DNA from: Micromussa lordhowensis
Taxonomy: Eukaryota; Cnidaria; Anthozoa; Scleractinia; Lobophylliidae
Assembly: GCA_964020085.1 (NCBI GenBank)
Contig: OZ026600.1
Span: 38,503,919-38,567,918, forward strand
Length of the DNA stretch: 64,000 nucleotides
Direction of reading: 5' to 3'
Positions 35,144 through 49,100 of this stretch are shown here, in pieces. The notes below the pieces were generated by a model, which saw only the letters and a program-made list of their open reading frames with translations, searched no databases and was not told where the DNA came from. A program made the position numbers and the translations under genes. Position 1 is the stretch's first letter; every line of letters starts with the position of its first letter.

Positions 35144-35678
35144 CACCTTTAAATATGTGTTTTTACGACTGGTAAATATGACTGGTATCTACCGCAAATC
35201 CGTCAATAAGGATATTGGTTGCAGGTTATATTGGCCGAGGACTTTCGCTAATTGCTGATGTCACGAGCGGGAGGGTGTCGCTAAAAATATCTTGTGTTTA
35301 GAACATTTTCGTTTCAGCTAACAGCGCCTCGCATTGGTTTTATAGGGAAGATATCTGTTTACAAACATTGTTTTTGTTATTTAAATATTCAAAACATTAA
35401 ACAAAAGATTGTTTCACCAGCCAATAGTTCTCTGGTTGGCATATTAATAACAATAGGTGACGTCACCTATATCTTCGCTATTGCGTGTAGAATCGCAAAA
35501 TTGAATAAAATCTTGCATTCTGATTGGTTTACGAAGCGAGGTATTTAGCGCGGTATTGCGAGTTGAAAACGAGGCTCGGTGATATTGTTTCGCATCTACG
35601 TCATCTATCTCATCTATCTCAGGATAAAACCAAACTGCTGTTTTCTTTTTTTCTCATTTTATTCAATTATGCGATTCA

Positions 35679-35805
35679 AGGAAAATTCATTACCTGACTC
35701 GTGAATTCCGCGTTAAATTGCACTTGAAAATTTCGCGATTCGTGCGATATCGGTTTTCGCGTGCAATTTAACGCGGAATTCCCTCGTCAGGTAATGAATT
35801 TTCCT
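35679..35805. mobile_element. Palindromic MITE, 127 bp
   Basis: Left arm AGGAAAATTCATTACCTGAC... pairs with right arm ...GTCAGGTAATGAATTTTCCT over about 45 bases with few mismatches, including GAATTCCGCGTTAAATTGCA. A diverged partial copy (TTCGTGCAATATCGGTTTTA) is at 36,942-37,010. Confidence 0.82.
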
Positions 35806-36756
35806 ATAATATTAGCAAGGTGTCACGTGGTCCTACGTGAAACGAGCGTTTTATTCCTCATTATAATGCGCAAATACGTTCAGTTTGAAATATGATTCAG
35901 TATTCAGAACAATGCTCGCAGTACAACTTCCACTGATGACAAGTTATATCCCGTCTGTCATGGACGTTGTTTTCCTATTATTGTTTCGCAAATTATCTCC
36001 GGCCAGTTTGGAGTTTTGATACAAACAACAACTTAAAACAGGTCGCTTTAAAAAGTTGTAAATTTCACCAGATTGTATAGGTGGTTTTTTTCTCACGGCT
36101 ATAATTTCTCGGAAGAGATTAAAAATTTTTGGCTCAATGATATGTTTGACAGTGAAAAGCGTGTAATTTAGCAGACATATTGCAGAAAATGCTCAGGGGT
36201 AAAATTTAAATGTTGTTTTCCCTCAGAAGATTAATTCTCCGTCGCGTTTGCGTCGCCGTTTGCCACGAGAACTTGCTCTTACATTAGAATATTGTCTCAT
36301 AGTTGACTATGCTATATTCTCATACGCTGTTTCTTTAACAAAGTATGGTTAAGTTTAGGAGAGATTGGAAGTTGAACACTCTCAGCCCAGAATTGAAAAT
36401 CCGAGTTTGGAGGTATTTCTGCATTCGTTCTCAAGTGAGAGCAATTTTCTTAGACTATTTTTATTTAGTTATCGTTTCTTTCCAGAAAACCTGCGGTTAA
36501 CCTAGAGAATTAAAGTAAAACCGACCATAAATCTTCAATTTTCCGCTTATGCTGTTCGATACTGATAGCTTAAAGGTTTTCCCCTTTGTGAAATTGTAAA
36601 GTTATAGTTTTCACAAAGTGCGCTGTATGCGCCGGGAACGATTTGAACAAGTTTAGATTTTCGTGCCAAGCACGTCTGTTTGGATGAATAACGTGAAAGT
36701 GTTCAAGTTATGCGCGGAGCATTATTGATAATTTGTTAATGATCCACATTGTTAAT

Positions 36757-36848
36757 GTCTTGCACGTCTCTTATGGTACGTGTGGTGCATGTCTTGCATG
36801 TGTCTTGCACGTGTCTTGTACGTCTCTTATGGTACGTGTGGTGCATGC
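36757..36848. repeat. Short imperfect tandem duplication
   Basis: CTTGCACGTCTCTTATGGTA followed by CGTGTGGTGCATG occurs twice, separated by related CTTGCATGTGTCTTG units. Confidence 0.75.
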
Positions 36849-36941
36849 TAATGTTCTAGCTGTTGATGCATAAATTTAAATAGCGTGTGATTCAAATGTT
36901 TCCTGTCGCTTAAAAACTGTTATTGCGTAAACTGATTCGTC

Positions 36942-37010
36942 ATTCGTGCAATATCGGTTTTAAATTTCCCGTTCAATTTATGGGGTTTTGACAATGAATT
37001 TTTCCCAGTA
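36942..37010. repeat. Diverged partial copy of the 35.7-kb MITE
   Basis: TTCGTGCAATATCGGTTTTA and the ending GACAATGAATTTTTCC parallel the right half of the palindrome at 35,679-35,805. Confidence 0.5.
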
Positions 37011-40000
37011 TCGTAAGTATTTTATTAGCATAAGAGGAAAAATGATGAATAGTCTTTGCGTGAAACGTGTCATTTATAGCTTTGGTAGAGAAAATAGGGA
37101 AAATAGAAATTACATATTGAGGCAAGTGAAAGTAGGTGGGACAGTAAACAAAAATAGCATGTTCTTTCATTAAAAAATTGTTTAAACCTGCTTTTAAGAG
37201 TTTTTGAAAGAGCCTTCATTCTCCCTGCAATATGCGACTTTTTGTGTACAAGTAACATTTTTTTAGATGTTTTGGGGTCAGCGGACATGTGTATAAAGGT
37301 GAGAGGGGTTATAACATGGCTTGTGAAATAGGTTCGTAAAGACGTTCAAATGGCCTCTGACGTCAGACCCGATACCAGACCTCCATATCACGATTTGTAT
37401 TTATTCGAAGTGTTTCAGTATATTTTGGTGTTTTTATCCGTAGTCGCTTTACCTTTACGAATTCTTTTTGTTTTAGGCTTTTTTTATGCACTGTCATATG
37501 GTATATTCATCAATTAACCAGTTCCCACTGAGTAGCCTCGCATCTCAGTAGTAGAGCGTTTGCAGCAGCAAAGATGTCAAGGGAAGATGAATTCGATTTC
37601 CATTGAAGTCTGAGCATTTTATTTCTTTCCCTTATAGCTGTCGAGCTCTCTTTATCCTCAGTTCTCTCACCTGCTGTTAAATATTTGGTTTAATTTTCGT
37701 GTCGTTACGTGCGCTATTTATAGCAATTGCAAGTTAAATATTTACGGTGTCTCAGCGTCCGGCCCAAATCTTAACACAAGTATGTTATGTGTTTGTCGTT
37801 GTTTGACGAGTCTTTGAGTCACGAGTAGAAAAGGAACACTTTTAAAACGCAGGAGCGTTGTAGCGTTGGCGAGAATAACACGACACGTCCTTTATACACG
37901 CTAGACACACTTAAAATAACTTCGCGGCAATTCGATGCATATTTCGTTCTTCGAGCCTTTTCAGACCTATTCAATCGTCCGTGATACTGTCAAATTACAG
38001 TTTTTATATCATTTCGAAGTTATTATATATTATATAATAATATATAATAATATCTATATATATTATATATTATTTTAAGTGCTCAAGTTCCTTAAGTGTG
38101 TATAAAACTCTTCTCGTTATTTGATCGCCTCGCCGGGCGAGTGAAATTTCTCAGTAGTGTACATAAAGCAGGTCTCTCGGGTGCTATGGAATGTAAGATG
38201 GCGTCCATTGATGTACTTCATATTCAAGAAGGCGGCTTTGTGTCATTCTTTGATCAGCCTGGCCGCCATCTTGCATCCCATTGCTCCCTTGGGTCGTGCT
38301 TTAGACTACCAAATCAGAAACAGGCAGCGGCCTATGGAAACAGTCGTCAGCATAGGATACGAAAAAAACTTTCAAAGTTCTTCGTGAAAACAACCTATCG
38401 ACGTAAAATGTCCGGTGCGCTTATTTGCTTTTTTTTAAAAATTAAACTTGAAAACATCCGAGTGATACGAGTGACTTGTAAAACCTTGAAATTGAAAGGA
38501 AAAGGAACTATCTCCCAAAGAGCTTTACAAAAAAAAAGCCAACGTAGCGGAAGAACAAGGAAATATTTAGAATTAAACAAATCTAGTGTCACATTCTATT
38601 GATATTTTTTAGTGGTTGGAGTCCTTGAAGAATTAGAATTGTGTTCCGGAATGCCCTCACATTTTGACTCAAATTTCCAATAGTTTTTACAAGTCGAGCG
38701 ACTCGATTAAATACGCGTAGTTTCGTCTTCATTTTGCAGCTTACAACCTGAAGCCATTTAAAACGAAAATTGAAGTTAGGTGCTCGACCATTTTTGACGC
38801 CATTCTCTTAAAATTTTGATTGTCCGCTGTCAAATTTCGCGCTTCATCGCGTCACACTTATGCTATTGCGTGCGTGCTTAATTCGGTATGAATATTAATG
38901 ATGTCCGGCCATTCTGCGCCATGTGAAGTTAATGCTTTATCGCAGCAGTAACTATGCTTTCTTTGTGCTTCATGCGGTTATTTTGGTTCCCAAGATTGCA
39001 GGCTTTGTACATCGAGCATTAACCTTCTCAGATTGTGAAAATAATAAATTTTCTTTCGTGGGTCTGGAAAAGGAAAAGAATGGTTTAGAAAGAGTATGGA
39101 AACGGTCTTGGGAACAGAAGTGCCAGTGAACCCTTCCTTTTTATGATCCGACCTGTGTTGCACTTTGTCATAAGCTGGCGAAGATCCCAGAGTGGAACTT
39201 GGAGTATCATGTTCATAACGAAGTTATTAGCGAACGAAATACGACTCCGTCGTATGCCACCATCCCAATCACTTTAATTTCACATTTGAGGACTTTCTGT
39301 GCGTTGATAGAGTGGAAATAATCGATTATGTATTTATAAGGAGCGTTCTGTGATTAGCTGTGGCCTTATCTCTAAAGGGAGGCAGCCGAAACGATTCAGA
39401 TTTTTCCATTTTGTTAACGTCATACGGTATGACGTCAATACCAGTCTCGTACCCAAACCATGCACTGTTAGTCTGACGCTGGCATACGCGAGTGGGCTTA
39501 TGCATTTGTTTTGAGGTGTTGGCACGTGTGTGCTTTGATGCCCAGATGTTGCAGAAATACTCAGTTTATAGGTGTTTCGTTACTAACAATTTATAGTAAT
39601 ATTTACGATTTTCTGCTTTTAAAAAGCTCTTTCACTCTCCGTGATAATTTATCACATTAGTTTTCTGAAACGTGCTTGATTGCAAGTTGACGCAAACACT
39701 GGTTGATAATATCTAGCTTTGCGGTTTACTGCTTATAGTAAACAATCAACATTTTACCGTAATACGGATAAGTTTTACTTGTTTTTGTAGCCTCAAAACT
39801 TGTGGGATTAAATAAAGTTTACATGCAGTTTGTTTATTGCACAAACAACCGGGACTTTATGTAGTGAGTAATCTCTCATTGTTTAGAAAATGTTTTTTGC
39901 TGTATATCAATAATAAACTGTTTGTGAAACTTCTAAATAGTTTTGTAGCAAGCATTAAATACTTTTTAACCGCCAAATATTCAGAAGCAAGTACGCTCAA

Positions 40001-43000
40001 TTTACAAATTGATATCGCTAATTTACTTGTGTGGTTCAGCAGGCTAAAGGCTTACCTAATAACTTTTGGTCATGTTTTATTCGGAAAAACGCTTATAAAA
40101 TCCGCGGTGAAACGTTAATTGCTTGATACTCTGCGACCATCAACAGGATCGTTTCAGTTATTATGATTTAATTCCATAATTTTCTTGCTGGTGAAGATGA
40201 ATTTTCCCCCTAACATCTATTTCCAATCTACAAACAAGTAGGGAAAAAAGTTGTTTAGGACAAATCTCCGTTAAGAACAAAGGTCAACGATCAAAAGCCA
40301 CGTGACAACATTTAATTGAATACCGCAGATTGAATAGTAACGTCGAGTAAGATGCTATCTTGGCGCAGCTTCTCATAAAGCTAAGCATAATTCATAAATT
40401 AGTTGTAACCGTCCAAAGTTGGTGCCACGAATATTTGTTTTGAAGTTTTTAAATAGCGTCATCGATTTTACATTATCCTGGCATTCCACTTTCGTTTTTT
40501 TTGTCCAAATTAGGCAAAGAAGACCAAAATGTTTACTCGTGGGTAAAAATTTCAGAGGAAACCATAAATGTAGACATATCATCTTGCTACTTCCGTAATT
40601 AAATTGAACTTGGGCATTTTCTTTCAGGTGAAAAGTTGTCATAAAGGTTTTTTTTTATTATTTCGTGACATTTTAATTACAAATGAAAAGAAGTGTGAAT
40701 TGATTATTGACGTTCCTTTCATCTCAGCTACTTTTTTTAGGGTCATATAAAACTCGTGAAGCCATCATGACAGCGTTCTTTAATCATAAATCATTCGTTG
40801 TAAAATTTATAAGATTATACGCTCCTACACCCTTGTTCTTGGCTTTCAAACTGACACATGCCATTTTCTTGGATCTATAAAATTGTCGAACGCTTTCGAA
40901 TCTACATTTGTTCATTTGATTTTAACATCGACTTTTAGTAGGAAAGTGAATCTTCAGAAGAGACGTATTTACGTAGGTTTGGCGAGGCAATAGTAAACAG
41001 AAAGTCATTTTGAACATTACTTTGACTATTTCACTCCGCCAAGCTTTGTTTGCTAGGAAATATTACACCAACCGGCTCTTTTCAGGAGGAATATTGTACA
41101 AATATTGCCGGGGCTAAAGAGTGTATGTGTACATTCGCATTGAAGGAGTTGGTGTGGCTTATAATTTGCATTTTGATATTTTCTCACTCAGGTTGGCGCC
41201 TGTTATTTGATTTGACTGGTCTGTGACCAAGATATCGAATTAGCCGATATCTGATATTTTGTCATAAATCGTTTTATTAGGCTGTGCGCGGTGCCCACTT
41301 TATTAGACACTCTGACATCTCGCTGGCAAGAACCTTTCATTTGTATGTGAGCTGCATTTGACGCCTAGAAGGCGTACATTCGGGTCTTTTCTCTGTTGCT
41401 CTTGTTTGGTGAAATACATGATTGTTTTGACTGACAAGTGAAAACTATTTGAGTTTTTATTTTTGCATTGTTTGAACAAGACATAATTTTCTAATGGTAT
41501 ATAAAAAAAAATACTCAATAGAGAAAAATATGAATTAAAGCCAAGTACGCACTGATAAAAAGATATCAATTGAGTTCACATTTCAGCTGCTTATGAAAAA
41601 GAGAAACAATCCCTAAAAACTATCGCTTTTATTTGATAGTATTGTGATAAAAAAAAAACTTTCGCCGGATTTTAGGGGTGGACGTCTGGATAGCTATTTC
41701 AAGTTTTGAATAATATGTGCCTACTATTGCTTCGCGCCGGCGTCTTCGAGCGGAAGTTGTTGTAAATTATTTATGCTGTTGACTTTTCATGTACTTGTGT
41801 GCGTTTCCCAGTGTGCTAGGTTTTTTTTTAATAAATCGCTTTTGACTGTCGGAAAACTGAAAAAGTGTCTTTTTGTGTTGCCATTCAGCAAGGATCTCAA
41901 GTTAACGAGCGAAAATGACAATGTATGTTGAATATACAGTTCTGATTGTAAAATTGTCTTTCAACACTCCACAGGTAGAGCAAATTCGTGGTCAATATTG
42001 TATTACCAATAAAGCTATTCTTTGAGGCTCCATATGGCTGTTGAATTATCGTCTTGTGTGCACTGTGTATTAAACGTGCCATTTAGACAAGACGCTTTTT
42101 CTTTTCTTCGGTATTATCTTGTTCGGTGTTATCTTTCTCTTTCTACTTTGTTCCGATTTGTTGTTGTTGTTGTTTGGTTGCTAATTTGTTGACGGGTTTT
42201 TCATTGCAATCTATGCAGCTTATACGTATCTAGTGAATCCTTCCTGATTAACCTGTGAGCTTAAATTTCCTGCGTAGGATCGTCTCTTGCTTAACAGCGT
42301 TTTTCTAGAAGGATAATTAAACTTTCAGGGATGTTACCCAGTTGATTAGAAACTCCAGCTGAGGCGAATAATCCAAACTCAGTGGCGGGTTTTATTTTGT
42401 CATTTGACAAGAGTTATTGCTCTTTCAGTCAGCTACCATACAGGCTTCTCTCTGTGGTTTTAAGTTTTGTCTTAGGGCGTTTCTAACTCTTAGCCTTGAA
42501 TGAGTGTTTTGAAGGGAAATTATTCACACAGTAGCATCAACTTGTGTGCGCTTTTGTGACGTTTTCTTGTTGATCTTTACTATCCTTTTGTCTATGTGGC
42601 CCGCCTCTTGGTGATTGTGTCAGTCAGTCAATCAATGAGTCAATCAATCATAAAACCAACCAGTCTTCTTCATGATCTTCGCTTGGCGGCTGTCTTCGAA
42701 CGCTGAAATGGCTTCTTTATTTCGCGTGGGACAAAAATGATTCAAAGTAAACCCATATTGATATTTAAGCCGTTGATATATTGTGTTTTTAGTACTGAGC
42801 TTTTCCTCCAACTTTGGTAGCTTTTGTTCAAGGAAAAGCCTTTTTATAGATTTAAATATTAAAGTGCTTTTGAAGTCAAGAACAGCTGATATAAGAGAAT
42901 ATTTACTTGTCGTGTGATCTGTTGTTGTGTAAATCTAAGGTCGCTTATCACTTACTTTAGAACTGAAAATAACATTTATGGTATTTCCCCGGCGGTTCCT

Positions 43001-46000
43001 AACCCTTAGCGATTCAGGCGAGATCGCTATCGTTAGCACCGCAAGGTGATCTCGCGTGATCTCACATATAGTTATTAAAAGCTAGTTTGACGTTTACAGT
43101 AAATGCTTTATCTAGATATAACGTGATACGACGAGAGATGATTGTTTGAAGAACTGGCTATTAATAGGAATAAAAATGCTGTGCCGCTTTTTAGTATTAC
43201 TGCTAATTAGAGAGTTAGCAGGTTTCGAGGTGTGCGCAACCACACTTGTTTGAAACAGGACAAACAAAATTACTCTATAGCGGACATTTTTCTGAAGGTG
43301 TTAAAATTATTAGCTTACAGTAATGTGGAACTTTTATTTTACGCTTTTTTACGCAAGAGAAAGGCTGCTTCCGATGAGTAATCCGTTGCGCTCAAATCTT
43401 CCAAAGCCGTGTTGATGATAATCTTTTGTCGCTATTTTGACCGACAAGCTTAGTTATTTATTGGAGTGTTGCTGCGGTTTAGAGAATGGAGAAAGAAAGC
43501 AAATATCTAAACGAGCGTTTCTGCTGCTGAAATCATAAACCATTGAGAATTCTTCTCCCTGTCTTTTTGTTTCCTTTCGTAACAGATCCGCTTGACGAAA
43601 ATACCTTCCTTATCTTAATCCTTCTCCAGGACACTCTACTTTTAAATAATTTCAACTCCTTTCACTGACATTTTTTCTCAGCCATCTTCTTGTTTGTTAT
43701 GTCGTCCTGTTGATTCTTCTTCATTACTGACACATCCCCTCACGTTTTTTCCATTGAACCAATTATCATGTCAAAAAGAAAACTATTAGTTCTTCCTTTT
43801 CGCAATACTGACTTTTCACGTCAGCCTTTGTTAAAAAAACTGAGCGTGTAAAGGCATTCGCGTAATTCACTTGCAAGGTTTTTTTTTTCAAAGTTGTTAA
43901 ACCGTGCTCACTCAGTGCGCGTCCTGAACTGACAACTAGAAGCAGATTGCTCCTGATTAAAACTCATTGTTTCGCGGCAAACGTAGAGGTCCTCTCGTAA
44001 TTGGTAAGGGAGTTATCATTGGAGGGGAGAACAAAGAGAACAGCAGGTTTTTATGTAAAAATTTACCGTGCGAAAAAATTACGTCCCTTCAATGCGATCG
44101 CAAGCATTAAGTATTAACATCGGGCTCTATATTGATCCCTATAGGATGTGAAATTCGACGGGATGACGGCCATCAATGTACCATGTCCGAAACAATTACG
44201 TTTCTGTCCTCTAGAGGAAAGGAAACTAGACGCGAAGAAGTTCCGGAGGGCTGCCCAAGAGCTGAGGTACGTGCAAGCGCGCAGATATTTAGGGATAAAT
44301 ATCTTAAGTATCTCCGAATACCTAATCGCAAAATACACCACCTCCTAAGTGTTCGAACTTTGCATGGCAACACTTAATCGCTGGGAATTATTCAACATCC
44401 AAAGAGCCCCATTTCCGCTCGTAGTGGATTAATTTTAAGCAGAAAGTCGTGGGTTTTCGTTGCGCTTGTTGCAGTGTGCTGTGGAGTTTCGGCGATTCAT
44501 TGTTGCCATTAAGAATTCTTAGTTGTATCTTCCACTGTACATAGTTTGAGACTTTTTGGAAACACTGAAGAAAATGTTTGAAAAACTGTAACATTTCTTT
44601 TGAAAGGAAAGTATCTCACGGTTAAGTTTTGTTTTGGCGAGTTGCAATTAACTTATGTCGTTGCTCGTGTTCCGGACTTCGCTAAGTCGATGAAACACTA
44701 TTGAACTTTAATTATTTTGCACAAACTTTAAGAGTCACCTAAGCGCTCCAAATAAGAAAAACGTCGGCAAAGTTAGCTTTTTAGGGTTTATTGTCGCGAG
44801 TAATAACCTTGGAGTATGCGCTGATGTAAATTATGAAAATGCGGCGAAGAAAATTTGACTTTTTTTGGGTAACGTTTTGCATATTCATGCTGCAATTTTG
44901 CACCTTTCGATAAGTGTACCGAGAGTCGCTGTTGCCACCTGTTTTTGTTAGCTGTAATTGATTTCGTCTGTTCCTCGACCTTCAAACTCTGTTTTCTCGC
45001 AGCCACTTTTAATCAGCAAACGTAAACTGGCTTTTTCTACACCGGCACTAGCCAGGGTTTTTGCTTTGCGAGAATTTTTTAATATTTTTAACTGAAATGT
45101 TTGGTAATGATGACGAGTCAGCGCTTGTTTTGAGTTCTCTTAGCGGTGGGTAGTTCGCTGTGTTGTATTGGTGTATTGGAGGCGAATAATGCGTTGAGTA
45201 ATAAGATGAAAGCAGAGAGCGAAGTCATGAATTAATATTACTATGTAGAATAACCAAAAGATGAAATTTAAGCCGTGGAATTTTTAAATAACGCTGCCTT
45301 CCGTTTGGTTAGAATAGAGTCAATCGTAAAGCTGATTTTCTAAAGTTAAGATGATTGTGTAGTATCTGTAGGGCTGTGTTAGTGCGCATTGTTTCCAATG
45401 AAGTGATTAACAGTTACCACCGTGATGTCCAAAATAGTCCGAGCAGTCTTTTTTTCCTTTCTACTTCTTGTTTTTTTTTTCTGTTTCAAGCAACCACGTA
45501 CGCAAAAAAATCAACTTCTCGACTTTTCATGGAACGACTTTTACACGTGATAATGCCGTTTTAAATCAGCTATTAAAACCTCGGCAGATTTTGGCTCGAC
45601 ATTGTGCAATCGCTTTTCATGTCAACCCCTGTCATTGAAGATTTCGGTAAAATTGAATATTTCCTTCACATTGCCCAACGCAATGACATTAGACTCAAAC
45701 CGAGGACAAGCCGCAAGTATGTGGTGTTTGGCGAGGCAAAATTTACACCAGCCACTTCGTGCGGGGAAAACCGGCGTTGTTATGGTCCAGCCAATCAAGT
45801 GCCTAATGTCTGAAGTGACGTGCAAGCCAGTGTATCCCAGCATGCTCAAGGCACGGGCAAGCGGCAGACCAGGTGGCGGATTATTTCTAATGAAGCCGTG
45901 TTTACCAGAACCATCGTCATGGCGAATTGTTGTTTTTCCACCAGTTTTTGGGTTTCCTGAAGGCGCTAAGCGAACAGAATGCGAGCCGACACTCGCTGCT

Positions 46001-46171
46001 AGTCTACTGATTGTCAACGTGTAACTTTGGCGACTTTTAACGGCGGGCGCCCAGCGACTTTGTGCTGTCCTTGCGTCGTTTGTAAAGTGGACTTCAAATG
46101 TTATGCCAGTGCCATAGAGCGGCAGGTGGACTGAGAACCAGAAATTCACTTGCAGTAGCATCTCGAGAAAC
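37011..46171. other. Long intergenic region upstream of the sodium channel gene
   Basis: AT-rich, with an AT palindrome at about 38,020-38,075 and a palindromic CRE-like site (CGTCATACGGTATGACG, about 39,418-39,435). The 168-codon frame at 38,096-38,602 has no domain and no splice support. The region just before 46,172 should hold the channel promoter and 5' UTR. A possible extra upstream exon is discussed under findings. Confidence 0.4.
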
Positions 46172-49100
46172 ATGATAGCTGCTTCGGCTGCCGTTAGGGC
46201 TCACCATACTCGAGAAGCCGAAAAGCACTCTCGAGAGGAAGCGCTTAGACGCTCGCAATTGATTCTTCAAGACGGAGATGGCGAAGCTTTACAAGCCGCC
46301 CAAGAACCCTATACACCACTCGCGGAACATTACTTACTAGTACCGTTTAAGGATTGCGACTACGAACCACAAGATGGGCAAGTAAGTAGCGATGAAACTC
46401 ACTTGTCTTGGCAATCTAGACCCTGTGCCTCAAGCGCTTGATTATAAAATCAATCTGGCTCGCAAATATTATCAACTTTTGCTGGGGCGGTTAGATTTTG
46501 AGCCAGCTTGCTGCTAGCGTTCATAGTTATTCGCCACCACAAGGAGCTGTCGGCTAGCACGATCCCCTGCCTTACTTTTGGGAGGTTTTCGCGTTTATTC
46601 ATGACCAAGAATTATGACGGATCTCATACGAATTTTCAGTCGCTGGGTTGTGTTTTTATCCGTGAAAATCGGCAAGGAAACTTTATACATACACCTTAAG
46701 CATGTGTAAATATTTAAATATTATGCGAGCCGAGTTGCTGTGGAGTATGTATTTTCCTCGCAATTCGCCGGTCGATCCTCTCTTTGCCGAAAACAACAGA
46801 GGCGAATTAATTCCGGATCTTTTAGACTCGGCGGATACTTGCAGATCGGCGACAAAAATCAATCTTCTTTACTGGAATTTGATAGTAAAAATATACGAAT
46901 TAATTATGACTTCCTCGTCGCGATTCACCACCGAAAAACCGAAGTTCGCTTGCGAATAATGTTTCTCTTATTAAGTTGTATCGAAACCGTGACAAATCTT
47001 CGCTTTAAAATTCGCGACGTTAAAAATCAGCCAGTACTTTTAGGTCGCTTTTTATGCTTATTGTAATTGAGTAACTGAATATCGACGATTCAGGAATCGC
47101 TTTCGCTTAGACAACTAATGTTGAGTCCTTTTACAAAAATGAATTATGTCCGATAGCGATTAATTCGTTTTCCAATTTAAACACTGCTGTGAGAGTGAAC
47201 GAGAGTGTCAAGTAAATTTCGACGGTAAATTTTATTTTGTACTGTGATTATGTCCAAGCTAGAGCGTATTCTACGCTAAGAGAATCATGTCTGTTGTAAA
47301 TAAATCTCTTCTGATTGTGTTCCGTTGCTTTTTTGCATGCATACAGCATCGAAAATTACAAGTTTTCTTTTCTTGAGATGTCATAGAGCAATAGGAAAGT
47401 CAAACACGGCTTCGTCGAGTTTCGATAGCTTTTTCTTAGTTTTCATTTTGGGATCTTTCCCGAGCGTCAAGTTAGGCATTTATTCACGAGTTTGAAGAAT
47501 ATTGTGAATTTACTATTAACAGTGTATACTTTAATGGGAAATTGTCAGACGAAAAGATGATAGAAACTGTACTTTTGCCATTGACAAAATCCAAATCGCT
47601 TTGTCCTTCACTAGTGTTATTTTTTAATCAAAAGTCATTCGTGTTTTTGTTAGTCCAGGAAACGGCATCCTTGCGTTTTGACTTTAATTTTTAAAATTGT
47701 GAATAATAATTTTTTTGTTAAAATTTCGCACACTTGGGAAAATTATAGTTGAATATGCGTAGATTTTCTTGGCTACGCTGTAAATACTTTTAGGCGAGAT
47801 TCTGAACCGCAGCTTCGATGAATATTAATAGTTTTTTATCAAGAAAATGACAGTTCTTTTAATCTATCGCAAACTAAGCTTCTTGTCTTGATTTTAACGA
47901 GTAGTTGAACAAAAACACGACATTGTGTCTATTTAAACGAAAAACATTAACGCACTTTTTACTCTTAACTTGAGAGAAAATTGTATGTTGCGATTTTTGC
48001 AGAGATTTTAGCGTTCGTTTTCAACTTGATTTCGGCATGTTACATCCAGCAACCTGCTCAGCTATAAATAAAACAAGAATTTACGGAAGACCGCAAAATT
48101 GGGAGGGGTTGGAAAACGACTCGATAATGCATGCGACTATGAACTAAAATTGTTTGTACAGGAGAACAGCCGAAAATTTGCAACATGTGAACAACGACAT
48201 GTCCTCATCCCGCGAAAGTGGCCTGCCATACATTCCTTTAAACAGGGCTCAATTTTTTGGTAAATAAACCTGTCATGGAATCGATAATTATACAGGTACC
48301 AGTTGACTTTAATCGATTTTGGATTTCTCAAGAAGAGATTGCCTGTGTTGGCAAGTTGCAAATATTTCTGTTGTAAAGAAGTTCTATTTAAATTCGGGGC
48401 GGTGAGAAGATGAGTCCTTCACAGCTCTCGATGCCACAGTAAATGAAATATTAATAGTGTAAATTTTGCCCTTCAAAGAATTGATTTACATACTTTTAAT
48501 AATTCATCAAAAGCTTTTGTTTGGGCCCTTTTCCCCATTTGTTAAGTTGATAAAATATTTAAATTTCGTTGCCTCGGCGAGTGACAGCCTAATGCTTTGT
48601 TTACCTAACTGAAAATTGAAGATGTCTTGAGGATTTTCAAACCTTCACTCGTTTAATGAGAACTATGGAAACATTAAACGCCAATTCGTTGGTTTTTCGT
48701 TGTTTTGTGAAATTTGATCGAGTATCGCTTTTTTATTGCACGGTTTTGGAGACCTTGTCTGTCCAATTAGCGCGAACTGATTGAACCGCATCGGCCGAAA
48801 GCCTCGTCAATTCTGCGCTGAAGTGCGTGAACATTAGAACAGATCGCCGATAATTCAATTTCGCTGAAGCGATCGGGCAAATAAGTTTTGCTTTGAGTTC
48901 GAGATTTAGTTTACAGGGCTATTGTTCGCTTGTGTACAGTTCCTTTGACACTAACAGTAGGATTCTAGACGCGACCTTCGAAAACTCGCCTTTGACTCAC
49001 GTTGCCTTAACTTTTGTTGAAATCTTAAGTCGACTTGAAGCTTGTTATTTGTATCCACAGGAGTTTCAAAACATCATATTGCGACGGGGTAGAAAGTTGT

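Noticed and set aside
38096..38602. 168-codon frame with a basic C-terminus
   Set aside because: Needs a GTG start, no recognisable motif, no splice context, and other frames are also open over the same stretch.
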